The notes under the pieces were generated by a model. That model worked only from the letters and a program-made list of their open reading frames with translations. It did no database searches and was not told the origin of the DNA. A DNA stretch of 64,000 bases from UBA2357 sp002344625 (GTDB lineage Bacteria; Pseudomonadota; Gammaproteobacteria; Burkholderiales; Rhodocyclaceae): assembly GCA_937995335.1 (NCBI GenBank), contig CALKIH010000022.1:1-64000 (forward strand). The letters run 5' to 3'. The translations under genes and the position numbers were made by a program. This document shows positions 7,351-16,738 of this stretch, in pieces; the stretch's first letter is position 1, and every line of letters begins with the position of its first letter.

Positions 7351-8715
7351 ATGAGTGAGATCCCGCAGAAAATCGGCAAGTATCGGATCATCCGGGAGAT
7401 CGGCAGGGGCGCGACGGCGGTCGTCTACCTCGCCGAGAATCCGCATTACCCCGAGCCGGTCGCGGTCAAGCACATCCGCTTCAAGGACAAGTCCAAGGAC
7501 GAGGCGAAGTGGAACCGCCGCCTGCTGAAGCTGCTCAAGGCCGAGGAAGCGGTCGCGAAGCGCCTCGATCACCCCAGCATCATCCGGATCTTCGAGGCGG
7601 TCACGCTGCCGGAAGAGGCCTATGTGGTGATGGAGTATTTTCCGGGCGGAACGCTGGAGCGCTACTGCGGCTTCGAGCATCTGCTGCCGGTGCATCGCGC
7701 GATCGGGATCGTGTTCAAGTGCTGCATGGCGCTCGACCACGCGTTCATGCGGGGTGTGGTGCATCGCGACATCAAGCCGGCCAACATCCTGGTGGACGAA
7801 AACGACAACGTCAAGATCACCGATTTCGGGTTGGCGCTCAATATCAACAAGAAGATCGACACCGATTCGACCTTCATCATGGGCGTCGGCTCGCCGGCCT
7901 ACATGAGTCCCGAGCAGATCAAGAGCTATCCGCTCAACCAGAAGACCGACATCTATTCGCTGGGCGTGGTGCTGTTTCACCTGCTGACCGGCCGGCTTCC
8001 GTTCCGCGCGGCGAATCCGGCCCAGCTGATCTACAAGATCATCAACGTCGATCCGCCCGCGGTGGCGCAGTTGAACCCCGATCTGCCCGAGGCGATCGAC
8101 GGGGTGATTCGCAAGGCGCTCGCCAAAGACCTCTATTCGCGCTATAAGAACGGCGCCGAGTTCGCCAAGGATTTGTCGGCGGTGCGCTACAAGATCCTCG
8201 ACGACAAGTTCAAGCCGCCCGATACCAGCCGCTTCGCGGTGCTGCGCAAGATGGTGTTCTTCACCGAGTTCGACGACATCGACCTGTGGGAGGTGCTGCG
8301 TCTGTCGTCGTGGCGCAAGGCCGAGGCGCGCACGCTGCTCTACCGCGAGGGTGAAAGCGATCAGCGGTTCGGAATGGTGCTGGAAGGGGAAGTCGAAGTT
8401 TCGATCGACGGACGTCAGGTCGGCCGCCTCGGGCCGGGTGAGGTCTTCGGCGAGCTCGCCTGGCTCGACGACCCGGAGCATCGCCATCTCGCGACGGTCG
8501 TTTCGACCGAGCCGACGACTTACATCGAGGTCAGCCCGGCAGCGCTCGCGCTCGCGACCGAGGAAGTGCTGGAATTGTTCCGCACCCGCCTTGCCACGGT
8601 GGTGACCAAGCGGCTCGCCGCCGCCGCGCGCGAACTCTCGCTCGGGAAGCCCGCCGCGATCAGGGCCGACCATGCCGCGACCGGCGGGCTCGACCTGCAA
8701 CTGGTGGATAGCTGA
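7351..8715 (+). CDS. Ser/Thr protein kinase with C-terminal cyclic-nucleotide-binding-like domain
   Basis: A 454-aa protein with no membrane segment. Residues ~8-265 form a complete Hanks-type kinase: glycine loop GRGATAVVY, Lys40 in VAVKHI, catalytic HRDIKPANI with Asp140, DFGL with Asp158 and the SPEQI activation segment. Residues ~295-425 form a CRP-like cyclic-nucleotide-binding domain with the GEVFGELAWL phosphate-cassette start. The arginine that contacts the cyclic phosphate seems shifted by one residue compared with classical sites, so ligand binding is uncertain. The ATG at 7351 is chosen over a GTG at 7333; neither has a strong ribosome site. Neighbours give no hint of its target. 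Confidence 0.9.
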   Translation: MSEIPQKIGKYRIIREIGRGATAVVYLAENPHYPEPVAVKHIRFKDKSKDEAKWNRRLLKLLKAEEAVAKRLDHPSIIRIFEAVTLPEEAYVVMEYFPGGTLERYCGFEHLLPVHRAIGIVFKCCMALDHAFMRGVVHRDIKPANILVDENDNVKITDFGLALNINKKIDTDSTFIMGVGSPAYMSPEQIKSYPLNQKTDIYSLGVVLFHLLTGRLPFRAANPAQLIYKIINVDPPAVAQLNPDLPEAIDGVIRKALAKDLYSRYKNGAEFAKDLSAVRYKILDDKFKPPDTSRFAVLRKMVFFTEFDDIDLWEVLRLSSWRKAEARTLLYREGESDQRFGMVLEGEVEVSIDGRQVGRLGPGEVFGELAWLDDPEHRHLATVVSTEPTTYIEVSPAALALATEEVLELFRTRLATVVTKRLAAAARELSLGKPAAIRADHAATGGLDLQLVDS

Positions 8716-8801
8716 ACGGCTGCGGCGGGCCGCCCGCGCCCGGCCGCCGGATCCGGACGCCGGCGAACCGCCGTGGTCCCGCGCCCGCCGGTCGGGGCGT
8801 G

Positions 8802-9875
8802 CTACACGCTGAGGTCGATCTGGCTCACGGTGCCGACGGAGCCGTTCTCGCGCAGATAGATGCTGCTCGAACGCATCACGCCCAGCGTTTCGTTGGCACC
8901 GTTGCGCAGATCGAACGGCGTCGCCGCAGTGCCGAGATAGAGCGCGCCGACACCGGCCTCCGCGAGCGTCTGGAGGGTGCCTTCACCGTTTGCGTCGGGT
9001 CGCCAGATGCGGAGCTGGGCGAACGCCGGGTCCGCTTCGTCGATCCAGCCGTTGCCGTCGCTGTCGAGGCGCGCCAGCTCGTCGAAGCCGGCACCGGTGG
9101 TCGGACCGAACAATTCCTTGCCGTCGTCTATGCGCCCGTTGGCATTGCGGTCGAACGCGAGAAAACCGGTGCCGCCGGCCAGCATCGGGACCTGGTCCAG
9201 GGTGCCGTCGGCATCGAGATCGAACGCGAAGCGCAGGTCTGAAAGCGCCCCGGCCGGGCCGCCGAAATCCAGGACCAGCGGATCCTGGAGCTTCGTGGCG
9301 CTGCCGGCGGTGAAGCGCGTGTTGATCGTCTCGGTGAAACTGCGCTCCATCGAGAATCCGATCTCGAAGCTGATCTCGCGTCCGTCGGCGGTGCGTACCA
9401 TGCCCTGGGCCGCGAAGCTCAACTGCTCGACTTCGACGCGGGTGGCGCTGTACTGGTAGTCGATGCCAAAACCCGGGTCGCGAGCGGCGTTCGACGCGTT
9501 GCCGCCGCCGGATGCGACCTTGGCCGGATCGCTCAATTCACCCATGGAGAATAGCTTGATCGACCTGCCGGTCATGAACTCGATCATGAGGCGCAACATC
9601 TTCAGGCGCGGATCGTCGTCGAGCGGGTCGGTCCGTTCGGCGACGCCCTCGGTCTGCTGGGCCGCCCGCCCCGCGTTCGACAACGCGACTTCGGGCCGGA
9701 ACGGACGGGGCGCTTCGAGTCCCGACTGGCGCGACGGATCGGCGTTGGTCAGGAGTGTGCTCCGCGTTCCACGCCCGCGCTCACCCGACCATGTTTCCAG
9801 CCGCTCCGAAACTTCGGTGCGCTGAAACGCCAAGTGCGATGACTGTAGTTGTACGTTCGAGGCTGCGATCTTCAT
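8802..9875 (-). CDS. Hypothetical protein with EF-hand-like calcium loops
   Basis: A 357-aa protein of unknown function. The N-terminal half has a Ser/Gln-rich start and no signal peptide or membrane segment. The C-terminal half contains several Asp-rich calcium loops of the DxDxDG/DxNxNG kind (FDLDADGTLD, FDRNANGRIDD, LDSDGNGWIDE), an arrangement seen in dockerin/EF-hand-like proteins. The start at 9875 has GGAG seven nt upstream. It stands alone between the kinase and hemA, convergent with the former and divergent from the latter. Calcium binding is inferred from the loops; no further role can be assigned. Confidence 0.75.
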   Translation of the reverse strand: MKIAASNVQLQSSHLAFQRTEVSERLETWSGERGRGTRSTLLTNADPSRQSGLEAPRPFRPEVALSNAGRAAQQTEGVAERTDPLDDDPRLKMLRLMIEFMTGRSIKLFSMGELSDPAKVASGGGNASNAARDPGFGIDYQYSATRVEVEQLSFAAQGMVRTADGREISFEIGFSMERSFTETINTRFTAGSATKLQDPLVLDFGGPAGALSDLRFAFDLDADGTLDQVPMLAGGTGFLAFDRNANGRIDDGKELFGPTTGAGFDELARLDSDGNGWIDEADPAFAQLRIWRPDANGEGTLQTLAEAGVGALYLGTAATPFDLRNGANETLGVMRSSSIYLRENGSVGTVSQIDLSV

Positions 9876-10115
9876 GGGGGAGCTCCGGCTCTCGTTTCCA
9901 TGGCCTACTTAACGGCAGCACCGCCCGAAAGTTTAGCGCCCTCGTGCCGGCGCCGAGCGCAGAGCCGGTCCGCACGCGCTTGTGCGACCGCAGATGCTAG
10001 AATCCGGCCTCGATTCGGCCCATGCGGGCGGCAATCGGGCACGGGTTTTCCCGCCGTTGCCCCGATGTATTAGAGAAGTTTATGATTTTTAAGGATCTTT
10101 TGGCCTTTTCGGTAA

Positions 10116-10124
10116 TGTTATAAT
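10116..10124 (+). promoter_or_regulatory. Extended -10 promoter of hemA
   Basis: TGT followed directly by a perfect TATAAT (10119-10124) makes an extended -10 element 32 nt before the hemA ATG, in a locally AT-rich stretch. No good -35 is present, which is usual for extended -10 promoters. Confidence 0.65.
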
Positions 10125-10155
10125 CGGCCCGGATCCACGACTGTCGCCCCTGCGA

Positions 10156-11409
10156 ATGCAACTTTACGCCCTCGGCCTGAACCATCACACCGCGCCCCTC
10201 ACGATACGTGAGCGGGTGGCGTTTCAGCCCGAGCATATCGATAGCGCGCTTCACGACCTGACGCGTGAAAGAAGGGTGCGAGAGGCGGCGATCCTGTCCA
10301 CCTGCAATCGTACCGAGCTCTATTTCGCGACCGAAGAGCCCCAGCATGCGGCCGACTGGCTCGCGCGCTTTCATCATCTCGCGCTCAACGAAGTTTCGCC
10401 CTACCTTTATTCGTACCCGCAGCGCGACGCCATCCGGCATGTGTTCCGGGTTGCGAGCGGTCTCGACTCGATGGTGCTGGGCGAGCCGCAGATACTGGGG
10501 CAGGTCAAGGAGGCGGTGCGGCGTGCCGAAGAGGCTGGCACGATGGGCACGCTCTTGCACAAGCTGTTCCAGAACACTTTCGCGGTCGCCAAGGAGGTGC
10601 GCTCGACGACCGCGATCGGTGCCAACACGGTGTCGATGGCGGCGGCGGCGGTGAATCTCTCCGAACGGATCTTCGAACGGGTTTCCGATCAACGGATCCT
10701 GTTCATCGGTGCCGGCGAGATGATCGAACTTTGTGCGGCGCATTTCGCCGGGGCGAGCCCGAAACTGATGGTCGTGGCCAATCGCACCGAGGAGCGCGCG
10801 CGCGGCCTGGCCGGCAAGTTCAACGCCGAGGTGATGCGCCTCGACGTGATCGGCGAGCAGTTGCCGCGTTTCGACATCGTCGTGTCCTGTACGGCCGCGC
10901 CGCTGCCGATCGTCGGATTGGGCATGGTCGAGCGCGCGGTCAAGGTGCGCCGGCATCGCCCCATGGTGATGGTCGACCTCGCGGTGCCGCGTGACATCGA
11001 ACCCGAGGTCGGCAAGCTCGACGACGTGTTCCTGTACACGGTCGATGATCTCGCCCAGATCGTCGATGCCGGGCTCGAATCGCGCCAGCAGGCCGTGATC
11101 GAGGCCGAGGAGATCATCAGCAGCCGGGTCGATGGCTTCCTGCACTGGATGCAGGCGCGCGATGCGGTCCCCACCATCCGGGCGCTGCGCCAGCATGCCG
11201 AAGCGATGCGCAGCGCCGAAATGGAGCGGGCGTTGCGCCTGCTGGCACGCGGCGAAGACCCCCGGGCGGTGCTTGAGGCGCTGAGCCAGGGGCTTGCCAA
11301 CAAGCTGCTCCATGGGCCTACCCGCTTTCTCAATCAGGCCGAGGGCGAGCAGCAGGTCGAGGCAAGCCGTCTGGTACAGCGTATCTTCAACCTCGAAAAA
11401 GGCGACTGA
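10156..11409 (+). CDS. hemA: Glutamyl-tRNA reductase
   Basis: HemA (417 aa) reduces glutamyl-tRNA(Glu) to glutamate-1-semialdehyde, the first committed step of tetrapyrrole synthesis by the C5 pathway. The catalytic cysteine is in ILSTCNRTELY near residue 50, followed by the family motif SGLDSMVLGEPQILGQVK, the NADPH-binding Rossmann domain (FIGAGEMIEL) and the C-terminal dimerisation helix. Length and start match the family. It heads a run with prfA (48 nt on), prmC and grxD, the hemA-prfA-prmC order common in Proteobacteria. Confidence 0.97.
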   Translation: MQLYALGLNHHTAPLTIRERVAFQPEHIDSALHDLTRERRVREAAILSTCNRTELYFATEEPQHAADWLARFHHLALNEVSPYLYSYPQRDAIRHVFRVASGLDSMVLGEPQILGQVKEAVRRAEEAGTMGTLLHKLFQNTFAVAKEVRSTTAIGANTVSMAAAAVNLSERIFERVSDQRILFIGAGEMIELCAAHFAGASPKLMVVANRTEERARGLAGKFNAEVMRLDVIGEQLPRFDIVVSCTAAPLPIVGLGMVERAVKVRRHRPMVMVDLAVPRDIEPEVGKLDDVFLYTVDDLAQIVDAGLESRQQAVIEAEEIISSRVDGFLHWMQARDAVPTIRALRQHAEAMRSAEMERALRLLARGEDPRAVLEALSQGLANKLLHGPTRFLNQAEGEQQVEASRLVQRIFNLEKGD

Positions 11410-11457
11410 CCCGGGCGCGTCCGCGCGCACCGGCATGCTCGACCAGAGTTACCCCAC

Positions 11458-12537
11458 ATGAAGCAAAGCATTCGCGACAAGCTCGAACAACTCGCCGCAC
11501 GTCTCGCGGAGCTCGATCGCGAGTTCGCCTCCGCGGACGCCGCGCGTGACATGGAGACGTTTCGCACCCGCGGGCGCGAGCGTGCCGAGATCGAGCCGGT
11601 CGTGAGCCTCTATGCCGCGTTTTGCCAGGCCGAAGCGGACGGGCGCAGCGCGCGGGCCATGCTCGACGACCCCGAAATGCGCGAGCTTGCCGAGCTCGAG
11701 ATCGCCGAGTCGGGCGAACGTGCCGAGGCGCTCGAACGCGAGCTCGAGCGCGCGCTGTTGCCGCGTGATCCCAATGACGAGCGCAACCTGTTCCTCGAGA
11801 TCCGGGCCGGTACCGGCGGCGAGGAGGCCGCGCTGTTTGCGGGCGACCTGTTGCGCATGTATACCCGCTACGCCGAGCGCCAGCGCTGGAAGGTCGAACT
11901 GGTGTCGTCGAGCGAGTCCGAACTCGGCGGCTACAAGGAGATCATCGCGCGGGTGGTCGGCAACGGCGCCTATTCCAGGCTCAAGTTCGAGTCGGGCGGG
12001 CATCGGGTGCAGCGCATCCCGGTCACCGAAACCCAGGGGCGGATCCATACCTCGGCATGCACGGTGGCGGTGATGCCCGAGGCCGACGAGCTCGAGGCGG
12101 TCGCGATCAACCCGGCCGATCTGCGGGTCGACACCTTCCGCGCCAGCGGCGCCGGCGGGCAGCACATCAACAAGACCGATTCGGCGGTGCGTATCACCCA
12201 CCTGCCCACCGGCATCGTGGTCGAGTGCCAGGACGACCGCTCGCAACATCGCAACCGCGCCCAGGCGATGTCGGTGCTCGCCGCCCGCATCCATGATGCC
12301 AAGCTGCGCGAACAACAGGCGTCCGAGGCAGCGACGCGCAAGAGCCTGGTCGGCAGCGGCGATCGTTCCGAGCGCATTCGGACCTACAATTTTCCCCAGG
12401 GCAGGATCACCGACCATCGCATCAACCTCACGCTGTACAAGCTCGATCAGGCGATGGAAGGGGAGCTCGACGAGATCGTGGCCGCGCTGACGCTGGAGCA
12501 CCAGGCGGGCCAGCTCGCCGAGCTGGCAGGGGAATGA
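11458..12537 (+). CDS. prfA: Peptide chain release factor 1
   Basis: RF1 (359 aa) recognises UAA and UAG in the ribosomal A site and triggers peptide release. The GGQ catalytic motif is seen in ASGAGGQHINKTDSAVRITH, and the whole protein, including the N-terminal helical domain and the codon-recognition superdomain, matches the family length of ~360. It is followed at once by prmC, the enzyme that methylates the GGQ glutamine, and both are probably made from one transcript with hemA. Confidence 0.97.
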   Translation: MKQSIRDKLEQLAARLAELDREFASADAARDMETFRTRGRERAEIEPVVSLYAAFCQAEADGRSARAMLDDPEMRELAELEIAESGERAEALERELERALLPRDPNDERNLFLEIRAGTGGEEAALFAGDLLRMYTRYAERQRWKVELVSSSESELGGYKEIIARVVGNGAYSRLKFESGGHRVQRIPVTETQGRIHTSACTVAVMPEADELEAVAINPADLRVDTFRASGAGGQHINKTDSAVRITHLPTGIVVECQDDRSQHRNRAQAMSVLAARIHDAKLREQQASEAATRKSLVGSGDRSERIRTYNFPQGRITDHRINLTLYKLDQAMEGELDEIVAALTLEHQAGQLAELAGE

Positions 12538-12538
12538 C

Positions 12539-13378
12539 GTGACCGCCATGCTCGTGCCCGATATCGCCGGTGCGCTGCAGTGGGCGCGCAGCCACGTCGA
12601 CATGGTCGATGCGCGCATTCTGCTGCGGCATGTGCTGCAGTGCCCCGCCGCACGCCTGGCGGCGTATCCCGAGGCGCGTCTGGACGACACCGACTGGCAC
12701 GCGTTTCGCCTGCTGGTCGAACGCCGGGAGGCCGGGGAGCCGGTCGCCTATCTGGTCGGGGCACGGGAATTCTTCGGTTACACGTTCCTGGTGACCCCGG
12801 CGGTGCTGATACCCCGCCCGGAAACGGAACTGCTGATCGAGCTGGCGCTGGCACGTTTCTGCGACAAGCCGGGGGTGAGGGTGCTCGATCTCGGTACCGG
12901 CAGCGGCGCGATCGCGATCGCGCTGGCGAAGGAGTTGCAGCGCGCCGACGTGACCGCCGTCGACCGTTCGCGCGAAGCCTTGCTGGTCGCGATGGCCAAC
13001 GCCGCACGGCTGGGCGCGAGCGTGTCCTTTGTCGTCAGCGACTGGTTTGCGAGCATCGCCGGCGACCGCTTTCAACTGATCGTCGCCAATCCGCCCTATG
13101 TCGCCGCCGGCGATCCTCATCTGCTCGAGGGCGACGTGCGCTTCGAGCCGGCGACCGCGCTGGCATCCGGTCCGGCAGGGCTGGATGATCTCGCCCACAT
13201 CGCGATGCAGGCGCCCCGGCATCTCGACGCCGGCGGGTGGCTGTTCATGGAGCACGGCTACGACCAGGCGTCGCGTGTACGCAGCCTGCTGACCGATGCC
13301 GGCTTCTCGGCGATCGCGAGCTGGAAGGATCTTGCGGGAATCGAGCGGGTCTCGGGCGGGCAGTGGGCCGGCCGCTGA
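12539..13378 (+). CDS. prmC: Release factor glutamine N5-methyltransferase
   Basis: PrmC (279 aa) methylates the GGQ glutamine of RF1 and RF2 with S-adenosylmethionine. The N-terminal helical substrate domain is followed by the SAM-binding motif VLDLGTGSGAIAIALA and the catalytic IVANPPYV. The GTG start at 12539, one base after the prfA stop, is preferred because AGGGGA lies five nt before it; an in-frame ATG nine nt later is possible. Tight coupling to prfA agrees with its function. Confidence 0.96.
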   Translation: MTAMLVPDIAGALQWARSHVDMVDARILLRHVLQCPAARLAAYPEARLDDTDWHAFRLLVERREAGEPVAYLVGAREFFGYTFLVTPAVLIPRPETELLIELALARFCDKPGVRVLDLGTGSGAIAIALAKELQRADVTAVDRSREALLVAMANAARLGASVSFVVSDWFASIAGDRFQLIVANPPYVAAGDPHLLEGDVRFEPATALASGPAGLDDLAHIAMQAPRHLDAGGWLFMEHGYDQASRVRSLLTDAGFSAIASWKDLAGIERVSGGQWAGR

Positions 13379-13422
13379 GCCGCGACGCAGCTTCCTCGCG
13401 GTGGCCCTGGCGACGGGCGCCG

Positions 13423-13451
13423 TTGACGCGCTGCAGCGCAGTGCCTAGACT
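13423..13451 (+). promoter_or_regulatory. Sigma-70 promoter of grxD
   Basis: TTGACG (13423-13428), a 17-nt spacer and TAGACT (13446-13451) form a strong sigma-70 promoter; the start should fall near 13458, 33 nt before the grxD ATG. Confidence 0.7.
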
Positions 13452-13475
13452 TACCCGAGTAATTAACTCAACTTT
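13451..13475 (+). promoter_or_regulatory. IscR-like operator over the grxD transcription start
   Basis: A 25-bp imperfect palindrome with GAGT and ACTC half-sites around an AATTA centre and CCC/AAC flanks resembles the type 1 IscR site of E. coli at about 20 of 25 positions. The two main differences are the symmetric C-to-G and G-to-C changes in the half-sites (E. coli: GACT...AGTC). It covers the predicted transcription start, a repressing position. The assignment is inferred by eye. Confidence 0.4.
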
Positions 13476-13490
13476 ATTTGGAAACGTGAC

Positions 13491-13823
13491 ATGGATATCC
13501 AGCAATACATCGACGAGCAGGTCAAGGCCCACCCGGTGGTTCTTTTCATGAAGGGCACGCCGCAGTTTCCCCAGTGCGGCTTCTCGGCCACCGTGGTGCA
13601 GATCCTCAAGCAGGTCGGCGTGACCCAGGTCGCGGCGATGAACGTGCTCGAGAGCGACGAGTTGCGCCAGGGCATCAAGGAGTACGCCAGCTGGCCCACC
13701 ATTCCGCAGCTCTACATCAAGGGCGAGTTCATCGGCGGCTGTGACATCGTCAAGGAAATGTTCGCGAACGGCGAACTCCAGCAGATGCTGGCCGACGCGG
13801 GCGTGGGGCCGGCCGCGCAGTAG
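13491..13823 (+). CDS. grxD: Monothiol glutaredoxin, Grx4 family
   Basis: A 110-aa monothiol glutaredoxin that carries and transfers [2Fe-2S] clusters in the cytoplasm. The active site is a CGFS motif in KGTPQFPQCGFSA, followed by the WPTIPQLYIKGEFIGGCDIV segment with the cis-proline and glutathione site (family feature). Length equals E. coli GrxD. It has its own strong promoter after prmC and a possible IscR site, in keeping with an iron-sulfur role. Confidence 0.96.
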   Translation: MDIQQYIDEQVKAHPVVLFMKGTPQFPQCGFSATVVQILKQVGVTQVAAMNVLESDELRQGIKEYASWPTIPQLYIKGEFIGGCDIVKEMFANGELQQMLADAGVGPAAQ

Positions 13824-13829
13824 GCCCGG

Positions 13830-14234
13830 CTAGTCGTCGATTCGGCCGCGCCCGGCTTTCACGCTGGCGCGCCGGGTCTTGGCTTCGAGCCGCCGTGCGA
13901 CCGACGCCCAGGTGGGTTTGGTCGGGCGCCGGTGCTTGGGTGTGACGGCGACCCGGGCAACGAGTTCGTCCAGCCGGCGCAGGGCTTCGGCGCGGTTCTT
14001 CTCGAGACTGCGGTGCGCCTGGGCCTTGATGACGATCACCCCATCCTTGCTGATGCGCTGGTCGCCAAGATGCAGGAGCCGCTCGCGGATGATCTCGGGC
14101 AGCGACGAGGCGGCGATGTCGAAGCGCAGATGCACCGCGTTCGACACCTTGTTGACGTTTTGGCCGCCCGCGCCCTGGGCCCTGATCGCGGTGATTTCGA
14201 CTTCGTTCGGGGGGATCGTGAAGGGGGTGCGCAT
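13830..14234 (-). CDS. arfB: Alternative ribosome-rescue factor ArfB (peptidyl-tRNA hydrolase)
   Basis: A 134-aa stand-alone GGQ protein of the YaeJ/ArfB family, which rescues stalled ribosomes by hydrolysing peptidyl-tRNA without a stop codon. The GGQ motif is in GAGGQNVNKVSNAVHLRFD, and the C-terminal tail is strongly basic (KTRRASVKAGRGR), as needed to occupy the empty mRNA channel. It lacks the codon-recognition domain of RF1/RF2. It is convergent with grxD and ends a minus-strand group with dbpA, whose stop is only nine nt upstream. Confidence 0.94.
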   Translation of the reverse strand: MRTPFTIPPNEVEITAIRAQGAGGQNVNKVSNAVHLRFDIAASSLPEIIRERLLHLGDQRISKDGVIVIKAQAHRSLEKNRAEALRRLDELVARVAVTPKHRRPTKPTWASVARRLEAKTRRASVKAGRGRIDD

Positions 14235-14243
14235 GTCCGGGGC

Positions 14244-15674
<1,431 letters not shown>

Positions 15675-15677
15675 CGT

Positions 15678-16160
15678 TCAGCCGCGGCGCGGGGCGCCTG
15701 CGCGCTTGCCCTGCGGTCGGCCGGGGCGTCGCGGCGCCTCGTCGACCGTCTTCGGTTTTTTCTGGCTCATCGCGGTGGCGCGGCGCGCGGCGCCGAAAGC
15801 CTTGATCGCGGCGCCGATCTCGCCTTCGTTCGGCAGGGCAGGGAGCGGTCCGGCACTCGGGCTCACGCCCGCGAGCTTCTCCTTGATCGAAAACAGGCGT
15901 GCGGCGGTGTCGGCCTTGGCAGGCTGTCCGGCGAGCGTCGCCTCGCCGGCCGGCGTGAGCGCGAACCGGCCCGCCTGCGCTTCGATCAGCCCATGCTCGG
16001 CGACGCGCGCGAACGCCCCGCACAGCTTGCCGGCCAGGGGCGTGCTGCCATGCAGCAGATCCGCCGCGGTGACGATCTCCACGAGATCGGCCGGCCTGCG
16101 TTTGGAGGAGAGCGCCAGGGCCAGCAGCAGGAGCGCATCTGAATCGTGGATCGGGTGCAT
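15678..16160 (-). CDS. Hypothetical winged-helix-like protein
   Basis: A 160-aa protein I do not recognise by name. Residues ~1-75 are helical and then read like a winged helix (AEHGLIEAQAGRFALTPAG), and the last ~35 residues are a Lys/Arg/Pro-rich tail (RRPGRPQGKRAG) that would suit nucleic-acid binding. Its stop lies three nt before dbpA on the same strand, so the two are probably co-transcribed; a role in RNA or DNA binding is an inference from this and the basic tail. Confidence 0.7.
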   Translation of the reverse strand: MHPIHDSDALLLLALALSSKRRPADLVEIVTAADLLHGSTPLAGKLCGAFARVAEHGLIEAQAGRFALTPAGEATLAGQPAKADTAARLFSIKEKLAGVSPSAGPLPALPNEGEIGAAIKAFGAARRATAMSQKKPKTVDEAPRRPGRPQGKRAGAPRRG

Positions 16161-16387
16161 CGGATTACCTTGGGTGGGCTGCGAAAGGGTGCGCGACGCG
16201 AGTCGCCGCGCCCGTCATGATATCGCTGATCGGCACGCAGCCGCTGCGGCGGTCGATGCCTGGCGGCGAACGAGGCCGGATCGCCGGCCGGGCCTGCGCG
16301 TTGCGGTGCTGCGGCAAGCGTCATCGCGACGCCATCGGCTATGATTGAGACCTTTACGGCGGATGCCGGAACCCGGGAAAACAGCAT

Positions 16388-16738
16388 ATGGACGAGAACA
16401 TCGACTACGCCGCCGACGCGCCGACCCGTGAGGAGATCGACGCGATTGCGGAGCCGCTCATCATCGAATTCGGGGCGCCGTGGTGTAGCTTCTGCCGCGG
16501 CGCGCAGGCGGTGATCGCCGCCGGGCTCGCGTCCGGGGCGCCACGGCATCTGCGTATCGAGGACGGCAAGGGCAAGCCGCTCGGCCGTTCGTTTGCCGTC
16601 AAGCTGTGGCCGACGCTGGTGTTTCTGCGCCAGGGCCGCGAGATCGCACGAGTCGTGCGCCCGACCGAGCCGCGGCAGCTCGAGGAGGCACTGGCCGCCC
16701 TCCTGGCGCAGCCGGCGCGGCAATCTCTTCGGCGGTGA
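16388..16738 (+). CDS. Thioredoxin-fold protein with CSFC active site
   Basis: A 116-aa thioredoxin-family protein without signal peptide. The active site is PWCSFC (Cys33, Cys36) instead of the usual WCGPC, and the cis-proline strand is present as LWPTLVFLRQG. The last ~20 residues beyond the thioredoxin fold are Ala/Leu/Arg-rich. Its 3' 140 nt overlap the 3' end of the convergent sortase gene; both overlapping frames carry family-conserved residues close to the overlap, so both appear real. Substrate unknown; the changed dipeptide predicts a redox potential different from thioredoxin 1. Confidence 0.85.
   Translation: MDENIDYAADAPTREEIDAIAEPLIIEFGAPWCSFCRGAQAVIAAGLASGAPRHLRIEDGKGKPLGRSFAVKLWPTLVFLRQGREIARVVRPTEPRQLEEALAALLAQPARQSLRR

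Noticed and set aside
16388..16738. Considering the thioredoxin-like gene an artefact of overlap with the sortase
   Set aside because: The CxxC, cis-proline strand and length fit a thioredoxin fold, and the key parts lie outside the sortase conserved region, so both genes are kept.
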